Shown here: positions 11,765-23,727 of the stretch, piece after piece
Layout of the letters: every line of letters begins with the position of its first letter
How positions within the stretch are numbered: position 1 is the stretch's first letter
Source of the DNA: Calonectria ilicicola
Taxonomy: Eukaryota > Ascomycota > Sordariomycetes > Hypocreales > Nectriaceae
NCBI GenBank assembly: GCA_020809705.1
Contig: CP085828.1
Span: 3,534,001 to 3,598,000, forward strand
Reading direction: 5' to 3'
DNA length: 64,000 nt
The notes under the pieces: generated by a model
Seen by the model: only the letters and a program-made list of their open reading frames with translations
The model's database searches: none
Told to the model about the DNA's origin: nothing
Translations under genes and position numbers: made by a program

Positions 11765-13009
11765 ATGGATCTGGTAACTAGGTTGGTTTCACCCTCGGCT
11801 TGCAAAATCCTGTCAACCGTTGTGCCTCTTGTGCAAAAATTACCCCACCATCATTCAACTTTTTGACGATCGATGCAGAATGCTAACATTGCATCCACCA
11901 CCGTAGCCTCGAAGGCCGTCTCCTTTTCGCCGTCCCCAAGAGTGAGTGTGAAACATGAGGTCAAAACTTGGAGGGTGTTGCTGACTGCTTCCGTTTTTCC
12001 AGAGGGCCGACTCAACCAGGCTGCACTCAACCTCCTCGAGGGTGCAGACATCCAATTCCGCCGAGAGAACCGCCTTGACCTTGCCCTCGTCAAGAACCTC
12101 TCTATCGCCCTCGTATTCCTCCCCGCCGCAGATATTCCCACCTTTGTCAGCGAGGGTCGTGTTGATCTCGGCATCACCGGGCAGGACCAGGTTGCAGAGC
12201 ACGATGCAGGTGTCAGGGCCTACAACCGCGCTCGCCGCAGCTCAGTGGACTTTTCCGTCACTGACGACAAGATTGCAAAGAGCGAAGCAGTCCTAAAACT
12301 GGGCTTTGGATCGTGCAAGCTCCAGGTCCAGGTCCCCGCGAAGGGCCAGTACACCTGCGCCAAGGACCTTGTCGGCCGCAATATTGGTACCAGCTTTGTG
12401 AACCTGGCCACCGAGTTCTTTGCCAAGCTTGAGGCTGAGGCAGATGGCGAGTCTAGCGTCTCGCCTCGAAAGATGAAGACAAAGATCATTGAGTTGAGCG
12501 GTAGTGTTGAAGCTGCCTGTGCCCTTGGCGTTGCTGACGGCATTGTCGATCTTGTTGGTAAGTAAGGGTGTAGCAATATGCACCTATAAGTATTCCACTC
12601 TCATCTGGTCAACTCAAATTCTAACTGTCATGTCATAGAGTCTGGTGAGACCATGAGAGCAGCTGGCCTGAAGGCCACTGACACCGTTGTTGAGACCCAG
12701 GCGGTGCTCATCAAGTCCACATCCCCGTCCCACCCCGAGTTGATCGACCTCATTACCTCCCGTATCCAGGGTGTCATCACGGCTCAGAAATTTGTGCTCT
12801 GCCAGTACAACATCAAGCGCGATAGCTTGGTAGAGGCTACCAAGATCACACCCGGAAAGCGATCAGCAACCGTCACCACCCTTGACGAGGACGGCTGGGT
12901 GGCAGTCAGCAGCATGGTCGAGAAGAAGAAGATTGCCGTGGCCATGGACGAGCTTAGCCGAATCGGCGCTGAAGATATACTGGTGCTCGACATTCACAAC
13001 GCCCGATAG
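11765..13009 (+). CDS. HIS1: ATP phosphoribosyltransferase, HIS1
   Basis: Catalyses the first step of histidine synthesis, joining ATP and PRPP to give phosphoribosyl-ATP. The exons I infer are 11765-11781, 11907-11941, 12003-12557 and 12639-13009, giving 325 residues. The joined N-terminus reads MDLVTSLEGRLLFAVPKKGR, the conserved fungal start, which only this splicing restores. Intron 1 has a GCTAAC branch site. FLPAADIPTF and DLGITGQDQV mark the catalytic core, and LVESGETMRAAGL spans the last intron. The C-terminal part (about 225-325) is the regulatory ACT-like domain through which histidine feeds back in this family. The long ORF beginning at 11873 is not the true start, because it reads the second exon in the wrong frame. 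Two TGACTC boxes lie upstream. It is the first gene beyond the AT-rich desert. Confidence 0.93.
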
Positions 13010-13918
13010 AGTGCTTTCGTGATGGCCAGCGTTATTGCGGGATTATACATATATAAACATATAAGGTTGGGCCGGATTGGGAGACTGGGATTTTTTAAAA
13101 AAAAAAGAGGGGTAGGACCGGAAAAGCAGGAAGCGGGTTAGAGTGGACTTGTTGCGGCTTCATCTAGGTGCCATTTAATTGAGATATCCCATTAGAGCTT
13201 CAATGAATGCCCGGTTTTAGACTCTTAGATGCGCTTGTCATTTGCAACTTTGTGGCATTCATGATTTTTAGGCAGTGTGGGTGAGCTATTGATTAGCTTG
13301 ATTTGAAACCATACATGGGCAAATCGCTTTTTTTTCGTACATAACATAATGACGATAATAATGATTCACCAACGGATGGAGCGAGCCCAATCATGTCTAG
13401 ATTAGTTGGGCATAATGGATGTTTCGTTTGTGCGTGCAGATCCAACTAACAGGGAAACCCATGTTGGGTGCTGCAGTAAAAATGCATGTAGCTCCAACCC
13501 AACTACCATGACATCGGTACTACGTATTTTATGACAAGAGTGTACGAGAATACGGGGGAGAATATTTGGACATGACGGGTTTTAAACATAAACTGGTGTT
13601 GGTTGTGTTCGTAAAGATAGTGGCATGATCGTGATCGCGATCGATCTCGGTTTCGCTTTCGTGGTTTAAAAAAGCCCTTCTGCCCGTCTTCAAGTACGCC
13701 CGAGGCAATGCAAGTGGCTGAGCGAAGGGTCGAGCAGAGTGACCTCACATCCACGTAAGTCTGCAGTGGACGGATTCATATCCACCAGAGGCATTTTAGA
13801 ATGGCCTCCTCCCCCCTTCCAGTTAATTTTCTTCGCTCCGACACATGTTTCAACTGTTCCAGGAACGAACCAACAACACAAGCCATCTCGTAAAAGAAGG
13901 GAAAACAAAGGAGACGCA
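13010..13918. other. Intergenic, HIS1 3' side
   Basis: Holds the HIS1 3' untranslated region, with a T/A run at 13092-13108, and the upstream region of the next gene. No other gene is supported. Confidence 0.6.
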
Positions 13919-14581
13919 ATGACCACCACCACTCGCAGTTCGTCCAATCCCTCGGGGCCGGCTCCTCTCAAGAACAATGGCCCGCAGCAGCCGTCAACTC
14001 TCTACTCAGTGGGTCACCCCTCTCCCGATGCCCGCCTCCCCCCCAGGCGGGAGGGGGGGGGCATATAGCATGAATACAAACGCGTTTCGGACGACGTTTT
14101 AGCTGACGACGATGGATTCGCGTTAACGTTTGCGCAGATGATTATGACGCCCATCAACCTGACAGTGTTTCTGCTCTCGCTCGTCGTCGTTGACGCACGC
14201 TACTCGCTGGCCCGGTCTGGCAACGCCTCCGGAAGCGCTGGCGACGACGCCACCGGCGTGTTCCCGGCCTGGTTGCTGGCGTGGCTCCCGGCATGGCTAA
14301 GCAGATGGCTCCGGCGGCTCGCCTGGGCGTTTCGTCCAGAGCCGTATCGGCACATTGGCGGCGCTGTCGGGTCAGGCGGTGGTGACTCGGGCCGCCGCTG
14401 GCACTACCACAGCAAGCAGAGGAAGCTCATCAAGATGGAAGCGGACGAAGCGTTTCAGCTCTACGGCGTCGTCCTGGCAGGTCTCGGCGCCGTGGCGCTG
14501 GTTGCTGTGGTGGTGCTCTGCTACGTGGCGCGCCGTGCGTACCAATATGCATTCGGCCCTCTTGCGGCGGTGGCGCCTTAG
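13919..14581 (+). CDS. Small two-TM hypothetical protein
   Basis: I do not recognise the family. A first exon (13919-14008) coding MTTTTRSSSNPSGPAPLKNN and ten more residues joins in phase, over a GT-AG intron (14009-14137), to 14138-14581, giving 177 residues. Visible features are a Ser/Pro/Asn-rich start, a hydrophobic stretch at about residues 35-48 (NLTVFLLSLVVV), a Trp- and Arg-rich stretch around 75-95, a Gly/His-rich middle, and a strong membrane segment near 143-162 (GVVLAGLGAVALVAVVVLCYV) followed by basic residues. It is probably an integral membrane protein. The intron and the first exon are inference; an unspliced start at 14138 is the alternative. Confidence 0.55.
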
Positions 14582-15627
14582 TGAAATGGGCTTGGAAGCA
14601 TGGACGAACAACCAACCGAATGCATCTTGAAATTATGTGCCGGACGGCGCTGACTGCCATGAACGCCCAGAGAGACCCAGGGAGACCCAGAGAGGCGTAT
14701 TGATCAGGAGATGCAGGGAGGGAGGGCACTTCTCGCCACCACAACCAATTTCACTCGCGACTCAGACATGGAGTGGAGGAACAACGTCGCATAACCCGGT
14801 CCTCTTTCATGCCGCGTGCCATCTCGCCGGCCTGTCGGATTCAGCGCCCTGCTCGTGATGCTGATGCAGCATGATGTGCGGCAATCTCCCTGGGCTGGCC
14901 GACCCGCACGGGTAGCCCAGTGGGTTCATGTATTCTCCCGAGCACCATCTCTTCCCCCCATGCTCCGTCTCCTCCGTATGCTCCGTGCCCGCCGAGTCTA
15001 TGCCTTGGATCGCGAAGCAAGGGCGCGATGTTGATCCCTCCTCTGCCTGTCATCCCCTCCCAAAATAGCGCCCGCCATTATCATCAAATCAGCCGAGACC
15101 AGGGGACTCTTGGCAGGTAAATTCAGGGGGCTGCACCCGGGTGGGTCGCAAACGTCGTGCGTTTCAGCGCCTACTTTGAATGAGACGAGACACAATACAC
15201 AATGCATTAGAGGGCGTCACTTTGATTGCCCTTTAACCGGACGTGTGCGGGTTTTGCGAGTTTTAGTGCCAAAGATGAAATTGTTTCTTGGTCTGTTCTA
15301 AAAAATAGTCATGTTCTCGTCGTGGCCAAGGGTCGCCCGTGCCATGTCAAGCCACTGACGACGGACATGGAAAAATGAATCATATACACAATTGAACCCC
15401 AGAAACAACGCCTTGTAAGTCGTAGCCCCCCAAAAACAGTCTAGATCCGGAACCAGCCTCTGTATTCCAAGAAAGCCATAGAACCAGATAGAGAGAGAGA
15501 GATGTGAGACCAGGGAAAAAAAAAAAAAATCAGAACCACCCCCACTCCCATTCCCCCCCATAAAGTGTGCCGTCGTGAGAAGTTGAAGATCGGATAAATC
15601 AGAAAAAAGAGGTCATAAAAATTCCCA
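14582..15627. other. Convergent intergenic region
   Basis: Lies between the 3' ends of a plus-strand and a minus-strand gene. It has a poly(A) run at about 15515-15528. Short overlapping ORFs occur on both strands, none with recognisable features. Confidence 0.55.
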
Positions 15628-15918
15628 TCACAGGTTGTTCAAAGATCCCATGCGCTCCTCGACGCTGCCCCAGTAGACAATGGGTCGGGGCTCGAGAACA
15701 GTCAGTTCGCTGCGGAACTTGCGGCGCTCCTCCTCGAGGCTCACGAGGGAGGGCTGGCGCATGATGATGCTGTTGATGGTGGATGCCGAGGACGAAATGC
15801 TGTTGGTGGACGAGTAGGAGTCTCGGGCAGATGCGCGCGAGGAGCGGCGGAACGAGTTGCGGAGCTTGGAGGGAGAGAAGCGTCCGGTGACGGCCTCGAA
15901 GCGAGAAGAGTGAGCCAT
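15628..15918 (-). CDS. Small serine-rich conserved hypothetical protein
   Basis: An intronless ORF of 96 residues. The first 50 residues are rich in Ser and Arg (SKLRNSFRRSSRASARDSYS), which suggests a disordered phosphorylatable segment. The C-terminus is more ordered in appearance (SLVSLEEERRKFRSELTVLE, then PRPIVYWGSVEERMGSL). The EERRKF...LEPRPIVYWG pattern looks like a small fungal protein of unknown function, and I assign no role. The start context (CACCATGG on the coding strand) is favourable. Confidence 0.65.
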   Translation of the reverse strand: MAHSSRFEAVTGRFSPSKLRNSFRRSSRASARDSYSSTNSISSSASTINSIIMRQPSLVSLEEERRKFRSELTVLEPRPIVYWGSVEERMGSLNNL

Positions 15919-16757
15919 GGTGCAAGTTGGTTGTTGTTGAAGTGTGCGTGTGTGTTGATGGAGGTGGATGAGAGGGAGGAAGAAAAACCCAGTGTTAAAA
16001 AGAGGGTTTCTTGTTGATTAAGGTGGACGAGGCCAAAAAAACAAGTGATAGAGAGCAACTTGACCAGCAGTTGACCACACCAAATAATAATAATAATCCC
16101 AACGAGTCAACAGAGGCACAGCCTTTTTTTGCTTGGTTGTTTTTGTTGTTGTTTTGAAACGAATGACAAGCCGTCTTTTAGGGATCTGGCAGGGGAGGAA
16201 AAAGAAAGCACAATGCCTTGAGAAGTTCCAACGTCTGGAGAGAAGGGAAAAAGAAGGACGCGGGACCAGTTCCTTTTAACTGGCGCATGGTGGCGGCATG
16301 AACCACGATAGCACCCCTCGTGTCATGTCTAATGCCATGGACATGGACAAGGGTCAAGGCGCGCACGGGTGTGTTTCATGGCGCCGCGTCTGTGACCAGC
16401 GACTCCACAAGCTGAAACCGTGGCAGGACGCTCCCAATTTGCTGCAGAAAATAGATCACGGGGTCCGCTTGCATATGCCGCGATAATGGCTGCGTAAATA
16501 CCATCAATACAGTCAACAATCAACATGCTCTTGCACAGCACAGCACAGGTCATAACTTATTGTACATCAATCACCGTGGTGCTTCTCTAGCCTTTTCTTT
16601 TCGTTGCCACGCCAAAAAAAAAAAAAAAAAATTGCCCCCTTTCCCCTGATTCTGTCCGGAACGCCGCGCCTGTCTTGAATTGCATTGCCCTCTCTAATAC
16701 AGCCCTGCTGGCGTACATGATTACATTTGCTCCCCTGCAGATCTGCTTCCCCTTTCA
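15919..16757. other. Intergenic between CCH1 3' end and small serine-rich gene
   Basis: Contains the promoter of the minus-strand gene ending at 15628 and the 3' region of CCH1. A poly(A) run lies at 16615-16631. No gene is seen. Confidence 0.55.
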
Positions 16758-19700
16758 TCAGTCCCCGTAACGGTACTGGCCCGATGGGTGTGATCGCCGC
16801 AACGAGGCACTCCGCCTGATGCTCTCCACCCACACCGAGTCATCCAGCATTCCCCGGACTTGTGTCGGGCTGGTTGCGCTCGTCGGCTCCGGGTGTGCGG
16901 GCGCGGCCGGGTTCTCATGGCCATCTGGCTCCTGCAGCTCAAAGCTGAAGGCGGATGGTGTGGTTATGTGATGCGATGGTGAAGGCGGCGCAGCCCGTGG
17001 GAAGCTGAGCGGGTGCTGCCATGCAGCCTCGTGCGATGCTGGTTCCTCTCCCAGCCAGCCACGGGATTGCTCACCATCACCAGTTGACTGAGCTGATAGC
17101 ATGCCTCCAGGTGAGCGGGGGGCTGCTTCACCAATGCTCTCATTGTCGTCCACGTAAATGTCCGGAATGCCAAGTGACGGCACACCAGTCATTCGAGCCG
17201 ATTGTTTCATCTGCATGTGCTGCCTAAATTTTCTCGACCAGTATCTGAGAGACCCGTTAGCAATGTGCTCTCACTCCAAAAGCAGTGGGACGGGTGCATA
17301 CAAAGTGTCAAAAAAGCCTAAAACAATGCGTCGGCGGACCTGCTCTTCCACGCGTTGAAGCCGAGCTCGACGTCTCAAGAACTCTTCCAGCCTGTGTCAT
17401 GTTAGAATAATGTGCTTCCCGCTGGTCGGGATTTTTTTGGGTACTCACTTTAAACTTTTGCTGTCGTTGATGATGTTGTAGTGAGCTAGAATCATCAATA
17501 CTGTTGTGAACGCAATGCCCCGGTCGGGGTCAGCAGACACCATAACTTCCTCGTAAAAAACGTTAAACCGGCGGCGTCTTGCTCGAATAGCGTCCACGTC
17601 GAGACGAGCAATGCGTCGATTGAGCTGCTCCAGATTGATAGAAGTGTAAGTGCCTTGGTTTGATCCCACCAGAGACATATGTCGCGATACCGAAGCACTG
17701 CTTTGAACGTCGTCAAGGATCGAGCGAACCGAGTCGTCGTAATTGTAGATACGCATCTCAAATGCACCCGAGAGCTCGCCTAGCAGGCGAGGAAAAGAGT
17801 CTTTGCTAATCCAGCCCGTACCTGCCGGATCAACACTTCGCCACGCTTCCTTGAATCGTCGAATCTCATCTCGGTCAACCGCGGCTACACCACTAGACCG
17901 CTGGTACACGTAACTGAAACTCTCATAGATCAACGACACGAACAAGTTGACAAAGATGTACATGCTGATAATATTCCATGCGATGAAGAGAAATCGCGCC
18001 CAGTTTTTGCTTCCACAGTCACTGTTGAAGAATGTTGACTGATCAACACAAAGAGGTGGTTCAACGTTGGCATAATCTTCCATGATTTCGTTCCATCCTT
18101 CACCAAGACTCATTTTGAAGAGCAAAATCAATGCCTTGGGAACCGTTCGGAAGTTCATGTCAATTGTGTTGCTGTTGTTAAACCGCGTTAAACTGAATGC
18201 TTGAGTCATTGCAATCGCAAAGACCAGGAAGATGACAAGCCATGTTGCCAACAAGTTGCCAATCACCGTCAGACTAGCCGCAGCGGTTTTGAAAAGCTGG
18301 TCCAGAGCGTCATTGCGTGGGATAAGGAGAAGCACGATGCCCACAAAGAAGACTTTGTGCAGCTGCACGTAAATCTCGTAGCTGGTGTTTGATATGAAGA
18401 GAATTAGTGTCGCAATGCACGCACCGCCGACGATCAAGATCGAGTAAATATCCCATGCGCTTCGACGGAATCGTGCCCATCCGAGACCTATAATTCGGAT
18501 TGCAATGTTCACCACATAAATGATGATGAACCCAAAAAAGATAAAATCTCGGGCAGACGTCCACCAGGATGGTTCTGAACTGAACTCGGACATCAATAAG
18601 CCCGTGTGAAGGACTAAAATGACGGTGATGAATTGGTACCATTTGCCACGCTTCTCAATGGCACGTTTGTGACACCACTTTTTCCAACTCTTCTCTAAGT
18701 CATCATATGAGCTTTTGGAAGGGGATATCTGGTATAGTAGCTTTCTCAATTCCAACCAGGATCGTTGCTCTGCTGTAAGGAACGCCACTCCTGTCTGCTC
18801 TGTATAGTTGCGCATGAAGACGGCGATGAAGAGAGTGAGGACGAAGACAGTTGCAAGCAAGTTAAATGCAACAAAGAAAAGGGCATTTCCTTGTGATGCC
18901 AGATCCTGGGGCTGTTGGTTGCGACCAACGATGGCTTGAGCGGCAAATGAGACATCGATCCATCCTTCTTGACTAACAATCTGGAAGAGAATAAACAATG
19001 AAGAGGCGAAATCATCAAAGTTGTAGTATGGGTTGGAGGCCACCCGGGGCGCTAGAACAGGCCAGTTTTCATCATACGGCGAACTACTGTATTCACCAAA
19101 GCAGTCGCTCATAGTGTTGATTCCATCACCGCCATCATTGCAGGAGTACATTAGGCCATTGAAGAGATTCACACCGTAAATTGCCATTGGGATCAAGAGT
19201 GACAACGAGACAAAGGCGGCCTAATACAGATTAGCAAATCGCATAAAAATTCGACCCAGTTCCTCAAACTTACACCAAGGATTTTCCACCATCCAACAAT
19301 GATGAGGTCGTGGAAAGTGTTTCTAGCACTGTTGCTAACATTGAGCAAGCGAAGCGCTCGAAGAGCCTTGAACGCGCCAATGGCCCTAGAAATGGCACCG
19401 TCATTGATCAAGAGCGTTACCACATTTATCCAGAGTGTGATCAAAACTACCGCATCCATAAGACCCCACGAACTTCGCAAAAAGGCATTCGGAGTCCAGA
19501 CAAGTCCATCCGCGATGATTTTGACAACGGCTTCAACCGTGAAGACAACCGCAAAAGCCATGTCAGTCCAAACGTACCAATTCAGGACGCTGAATTGATG
19601 CTGCTCTTGGTACTCCTTCTGATAAAGCGGTGTTGTGACGCACGCAAGAACCACCATTGCCACGATGCATGCATAGATGAATATAGTAAAGGTATACCAA

Positions 19701-22700
19701 GCGACCCTGTTCGGCTCCAATCCGTCGAATCGTTCTGAGCCGCGAGAGGGTCCTACCAATTGTTGACAAATTCGGCGAAGGCGATTATCTGGCGTAAATA
19801 TGTACAGAGAATTATTGTATGTAGGGTACCGAGCGAGATATTCTCGTTGGGCTCTTCGCCGAGCTGACGTCGCAGACACGGCTTGTTGAGCCATCAGTCG
19901 TGGGTCTTGAGTCTCATTGGCACCATCAAATCGAAGGTTAGAGTAAAAGGGGTTCGGTTCCTTGTTCATAAATTTCTTTGCAAATTTTTCCCACGTGCTG
20001 GTGAAGAATCCAGCTTCGTCGTCGTTGCCGAAAAGTGTCGTCTTGCTTCTCTGTGGCGGACGAGGCTGTCCATTGGGTCCGCGGGCGGGTTCGATGTCGT
20101 CGTCAAGGAACTCTCTCACAACAGCATCCTTGAGGAGCATCTCCATGGTTGCCGGGCCATAGTCGAGCGGGTCCTTGTGCCGACGAGTTTTACCAAAACT
20201 AAAGATAGTAGTGAGAGCCAAATGGCTTGAAGGGGTACCCAGGTCTCGCCTTTGAAGGAACGCTTTAACCTGCTGCAGTCGCTTCTCATCTTCTGATATA
20301 TCGAAATTTTCCTGGATAACAGCAATGAACATATTGACCAGAATGAAGAATGCCATGATGAACCATGCGATGAGCAGCATAGCACCGATCCACGATGTTC
20401 TGAAGGGTCTCGTGTATTGCGTGACATTGTACAGTATATCCGTCCAATTCTCACTAGACAGGATTTGATACATGCCCAGAAAAGAATTGTAGATTTGGTA
20501 AAACGAGATACGGACCAACTCGCCGCTGTCATCATGAACCGGGAGTTCGCCTCGGAATAGCTGTGAAGCAAAAATTGCTACTAAAAATGTCATGAGAAAA
20601 ACGAAGAACATGAGATTTGCAATACCGGTGGCATTTCCTAGAACTAGTTGAATTAGTTGCCGGGTAACAGGAATTGCCATAACCACACGATAAACCCGCA
20701 AAATCTGGAAAATGGACAGCCAGTCGTAGGCACGTGTACCACGAATAGGAGGGATCAGAATAACCGAAGTAATTACTGCCAAACCCAAATCGAAAATATT
20801 ACGCCAGCTCTGATGAAAGTGATTCCAATCGGCGAGGAAACGGATGATCATTTCGATGTCGAGAAGGATGGTTACAACGACCTCTGCGATATCGATGAAG
20901 TTTTCTCGGTATTGTGACATCGTGTTACTCCGACACGCTTGGCATATCAACCCAATGGTAATTACGAGAATCCAAACAGGCGAGGTCTTGTCATAAATCC
21001 GTTGGATTTTTGAGACACGTCGCGGTATTTCGCCCGTCTGAGATTGGGCTGTTGGTTCCTGGGTAACCGTAAAAGTACTCGCTTGACTCTCCTCTCGAAT
21101 GACTTGGAAGGAAGAGGTAATGACAGCAATAAGCAAGTTTGTAAGCCAAAGCATCATAATCATAATGCCAGCACCAAAAAATAACGCAGCTTGGGTGTAA
21201 TCAGAACGCATCGTGTTGTACATGAGATCTGAAAACGTATTGGCGCTCATGATGACAAAAACAAGCTCTAGAGAGTTGAAGATGTTATCGAAATTCACAG
21301 TGCCGTTATATGGATTATGTTGCTTTAGGCACAAGGAGCCTCGTGGACATATATATCCCTTGCCGTCATCAGTCCCGTTCGCAAGATTCTCCAAGGACTG
21401 GGGGATAGAATTATAGAAGACCCAGGGCATAACTTCACCCGTCTTATTGTCCAAGTAACCGCCGCAGAAATCTTCATCGCCGCTGTATGTAGCACTTATA
21501 TTAGTGGGGTCTTCGGGGTCCAGCCATACACACTGCCGACTGAAACTAGATTTGAAGCTTTGCACTCCGATGATAGCAAAGAGCAGCCAAAAGAAGGACA
21601 GCAAAAAGGCGACACGAACCAGAAGAGGAGTCGCTTTTTTCAGACTTCTCAAGATAATTGCAGTACCATTCGTTAGCGAGAGCAATCTCAAAATACGAAG
21701 GCAGCTCATCATCCGGAATACGTATAGATGATGTTTAACCTCGAGTCCTGTAATGCTCAGAACAAACATGATCCAATATGAGACCACAGCCACAAAATCT
21801 ATTCGATTGAAGGAATGTCGAAGAAAGGCACGCCGAGCAAGTTGAAATCTTTGTTGTTCTTCAAACGACCTTGGTAACGCCGGCTGTCCTCCCATGAAAG
21901 TCGTAAAGGAGCGGGCAAGTGTTGATGGCTCAGGATGAAAGCTGTTCTTGTTCTTGTTCTTGACTGACTTTTGCCGCTCGGGTTGAAAGACAGCTCTATA
22001 TTGTTCCGCGACAGCAGCACGGATACCACGTTGTCGATCAATTGTGCTATATTCCGCTGCGTTGAACATGAAGCCAGAAACAATGATACGGGCAATCAGC
22101 TCCAATGTAAAGATTATAAAAAGGCCAAGCATTATCCATTCAATGATGCTTCCAGACCATCGTGCTGGGCGATGATTTCCATCCGAAGAGATGGGGCGGG
22201 CAGCTTCAACTGCAAGCAACACAGCTTGAAGAACAATCAACAAGAGTAGGAACGGCTCAATCCATGGGTTGACAAGGAGATCACTGAGGCGAAGCCTCAG
22301 AGCATTATCTGGGGAAAAGATGCCCAGAGATTTCCCTTTGAGGGGGTTCGGAAGAGGTGGTCGAGGAAACGATTCTGCGACGAAGTCCTGAGCACCCCCG
22401 GTTTTCTCAGCAGGTGGATTCGTGACTGGCGATCGATATGAGGTATCAGCAAACATCGATGCCACGGTGTCGTGGGAATTGGTTCTGTTCAGGCGGGCAG
22501 GAGACTGCGAGCGATGACGTGAGGCACGGTTGTCAACTAATTCGTTCTCTCCACTGAGATTCACAACTCGCTGCGACATGGCTCGAATGATGGAACCGGT
22601 GCGGGAGAGAGCACTTGTAGGCGACCTGGACCGTCTATATTCATTAGGGTTAAGGGACTGGCCAAAACTCTGGTGTCGAGTCGCTCCAAAGCTAGTCGCC

Positions 22701-23251
22701 AAGTCTTCACCCAAGCTTCTGGTATTGGCACGGCTTCGTCCCGGGGAGTTTCCAATGCTCGATACCGTCTGAAAACTATCTCGGGGTCTTTCATCGTTTC
22801 GGCCTGCTGAGAGGGTACCAGAGATGGGTTCGATGCGAGATGTGAGAGGTACCCTATCGGACTCGGCGTAGTCTGCACTAGGAGCATCTTCGACATAAGG
22901 CGTTGTTTGTTCGAATGTTTCCGAGGATGATGATGAGCCAGGTGGTCCCTCGTTGGGCATGAATATTCCTGGTGGTAGAGCTGACGCAAAAGCCATTGGA
23001 TCTATGTCTACTGGAGTACGTGGAGGTGCATCGGCATGAGGAGGTACGTCGGTATGGTTTTGGACGGGCGTCGCGTGGTATGGCGGCGGCTCCCAGTAAG
23101 TCGAGATGCCTGGTAAGTTCGCTGCCATCTGGGCGTCAGTCAGGGGATCCGCGTAGGACTGCTGACCATTCCTAGAGGAAGCGCCATCGAGGTTTTGGAG
23201 TGGTATCGACTGGCGTCGCCCCGTATCGTCGCCAGGGAAGTTGGAGGACAT
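16758..23251 (-). CDS. CCH1: High-affinity calcium channel CCH1
   Basis: Pore subunit of the fungal plasma-membrane calcium channel that works with Mid1. On the minus strand the exons are 23251-19274, 19220-17449, 17391-17302 and 17244-16758, giving 2108 residues, the usual size. The first ~320 residues are a disordered Ser/Pro-rich tail. Four six-helix repeats follow. Pore loops can be read as SANTFSDLMY (I), SSENWTDILY (II), SQEGWIDVSF (III) and LGEGWNEIME (IV), an N/E/E/E ring rather than EEEE. S4-type arginine spacing is seen in CLRILRLLSL (I) and ALRALRLLNV (III). After repeat IV a loop DPAGTGWISKDSF looks like a worn EF-hand. The tail ends with DSVWVESIRRSASLRR. Intron 1 falls in repeat III. 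The gene is divergent from the PHD-finger gene. Confidence 0.95.
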
Positions 23252-23727
23252 CGTGACAGATGAAGTGGAAGGAGGAAGACGACCACAGACCGCCGACGTG
23301 GTCCTGTGTCAATATTATAAGTTCTGCCCGATATGTAAGCAATATTGAAGCATCTTCAATCTCTCGTCGAATCGTCGATGCGTGGATTACGCTGTATCTA
23401 CAGGACCAAAAGATGGGAACTTGGCAGTCCAGGAGGCCTTACGCTGAAGGATACGAAGCCCCACTGTGTGAGCGATCATGCATACTGTCCTCTACCAACG
23501 TTTAGGGGTCGCAACACCGGCACTTCTGGCGTTTCTTAATATAGATCAGTCCGCGTCACAGTGCGGGTATGCCCACTCCTGGGTCTGGGGTGCAACCTAG
23601 TGCTGCATTGGCCAGCATGTGCTTGTGGCTGACTACGCCACATGGTAACCTTTTTCGCGACCTCAACTTGGAGACACGAGCAACCGTGACGCGCCAGAGT
23701 CACCATCGACATCCCAGACTTGTCAAC
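23252..23727. promoter_or_regulatory. Shared divergent promoter of CCH1 and PHD-finger gene
   Basis: A 476-bp spacer between two divergent start codons must hold both promoters. I see no clear known factor site. An ORF extending upstream of 23728 in frame with the PHD gene makes a longer N-terminus possible, but the start at 23728 (AACATGTC) fits better. Confidence 0.5.

Noticed and set aside
11295..11781. Overlapping ORFs of 105-130 codons on both strands upstream of HIS1
   Set aside because: They overlap in several frames, match no family and cover the HIS1 promoter.
11873..11941. ATG at 11873 as the start of HIS1
   Set aside because: This frame reads the conserved GRLLFAVPK segment out of frame and runs through a clear intron.
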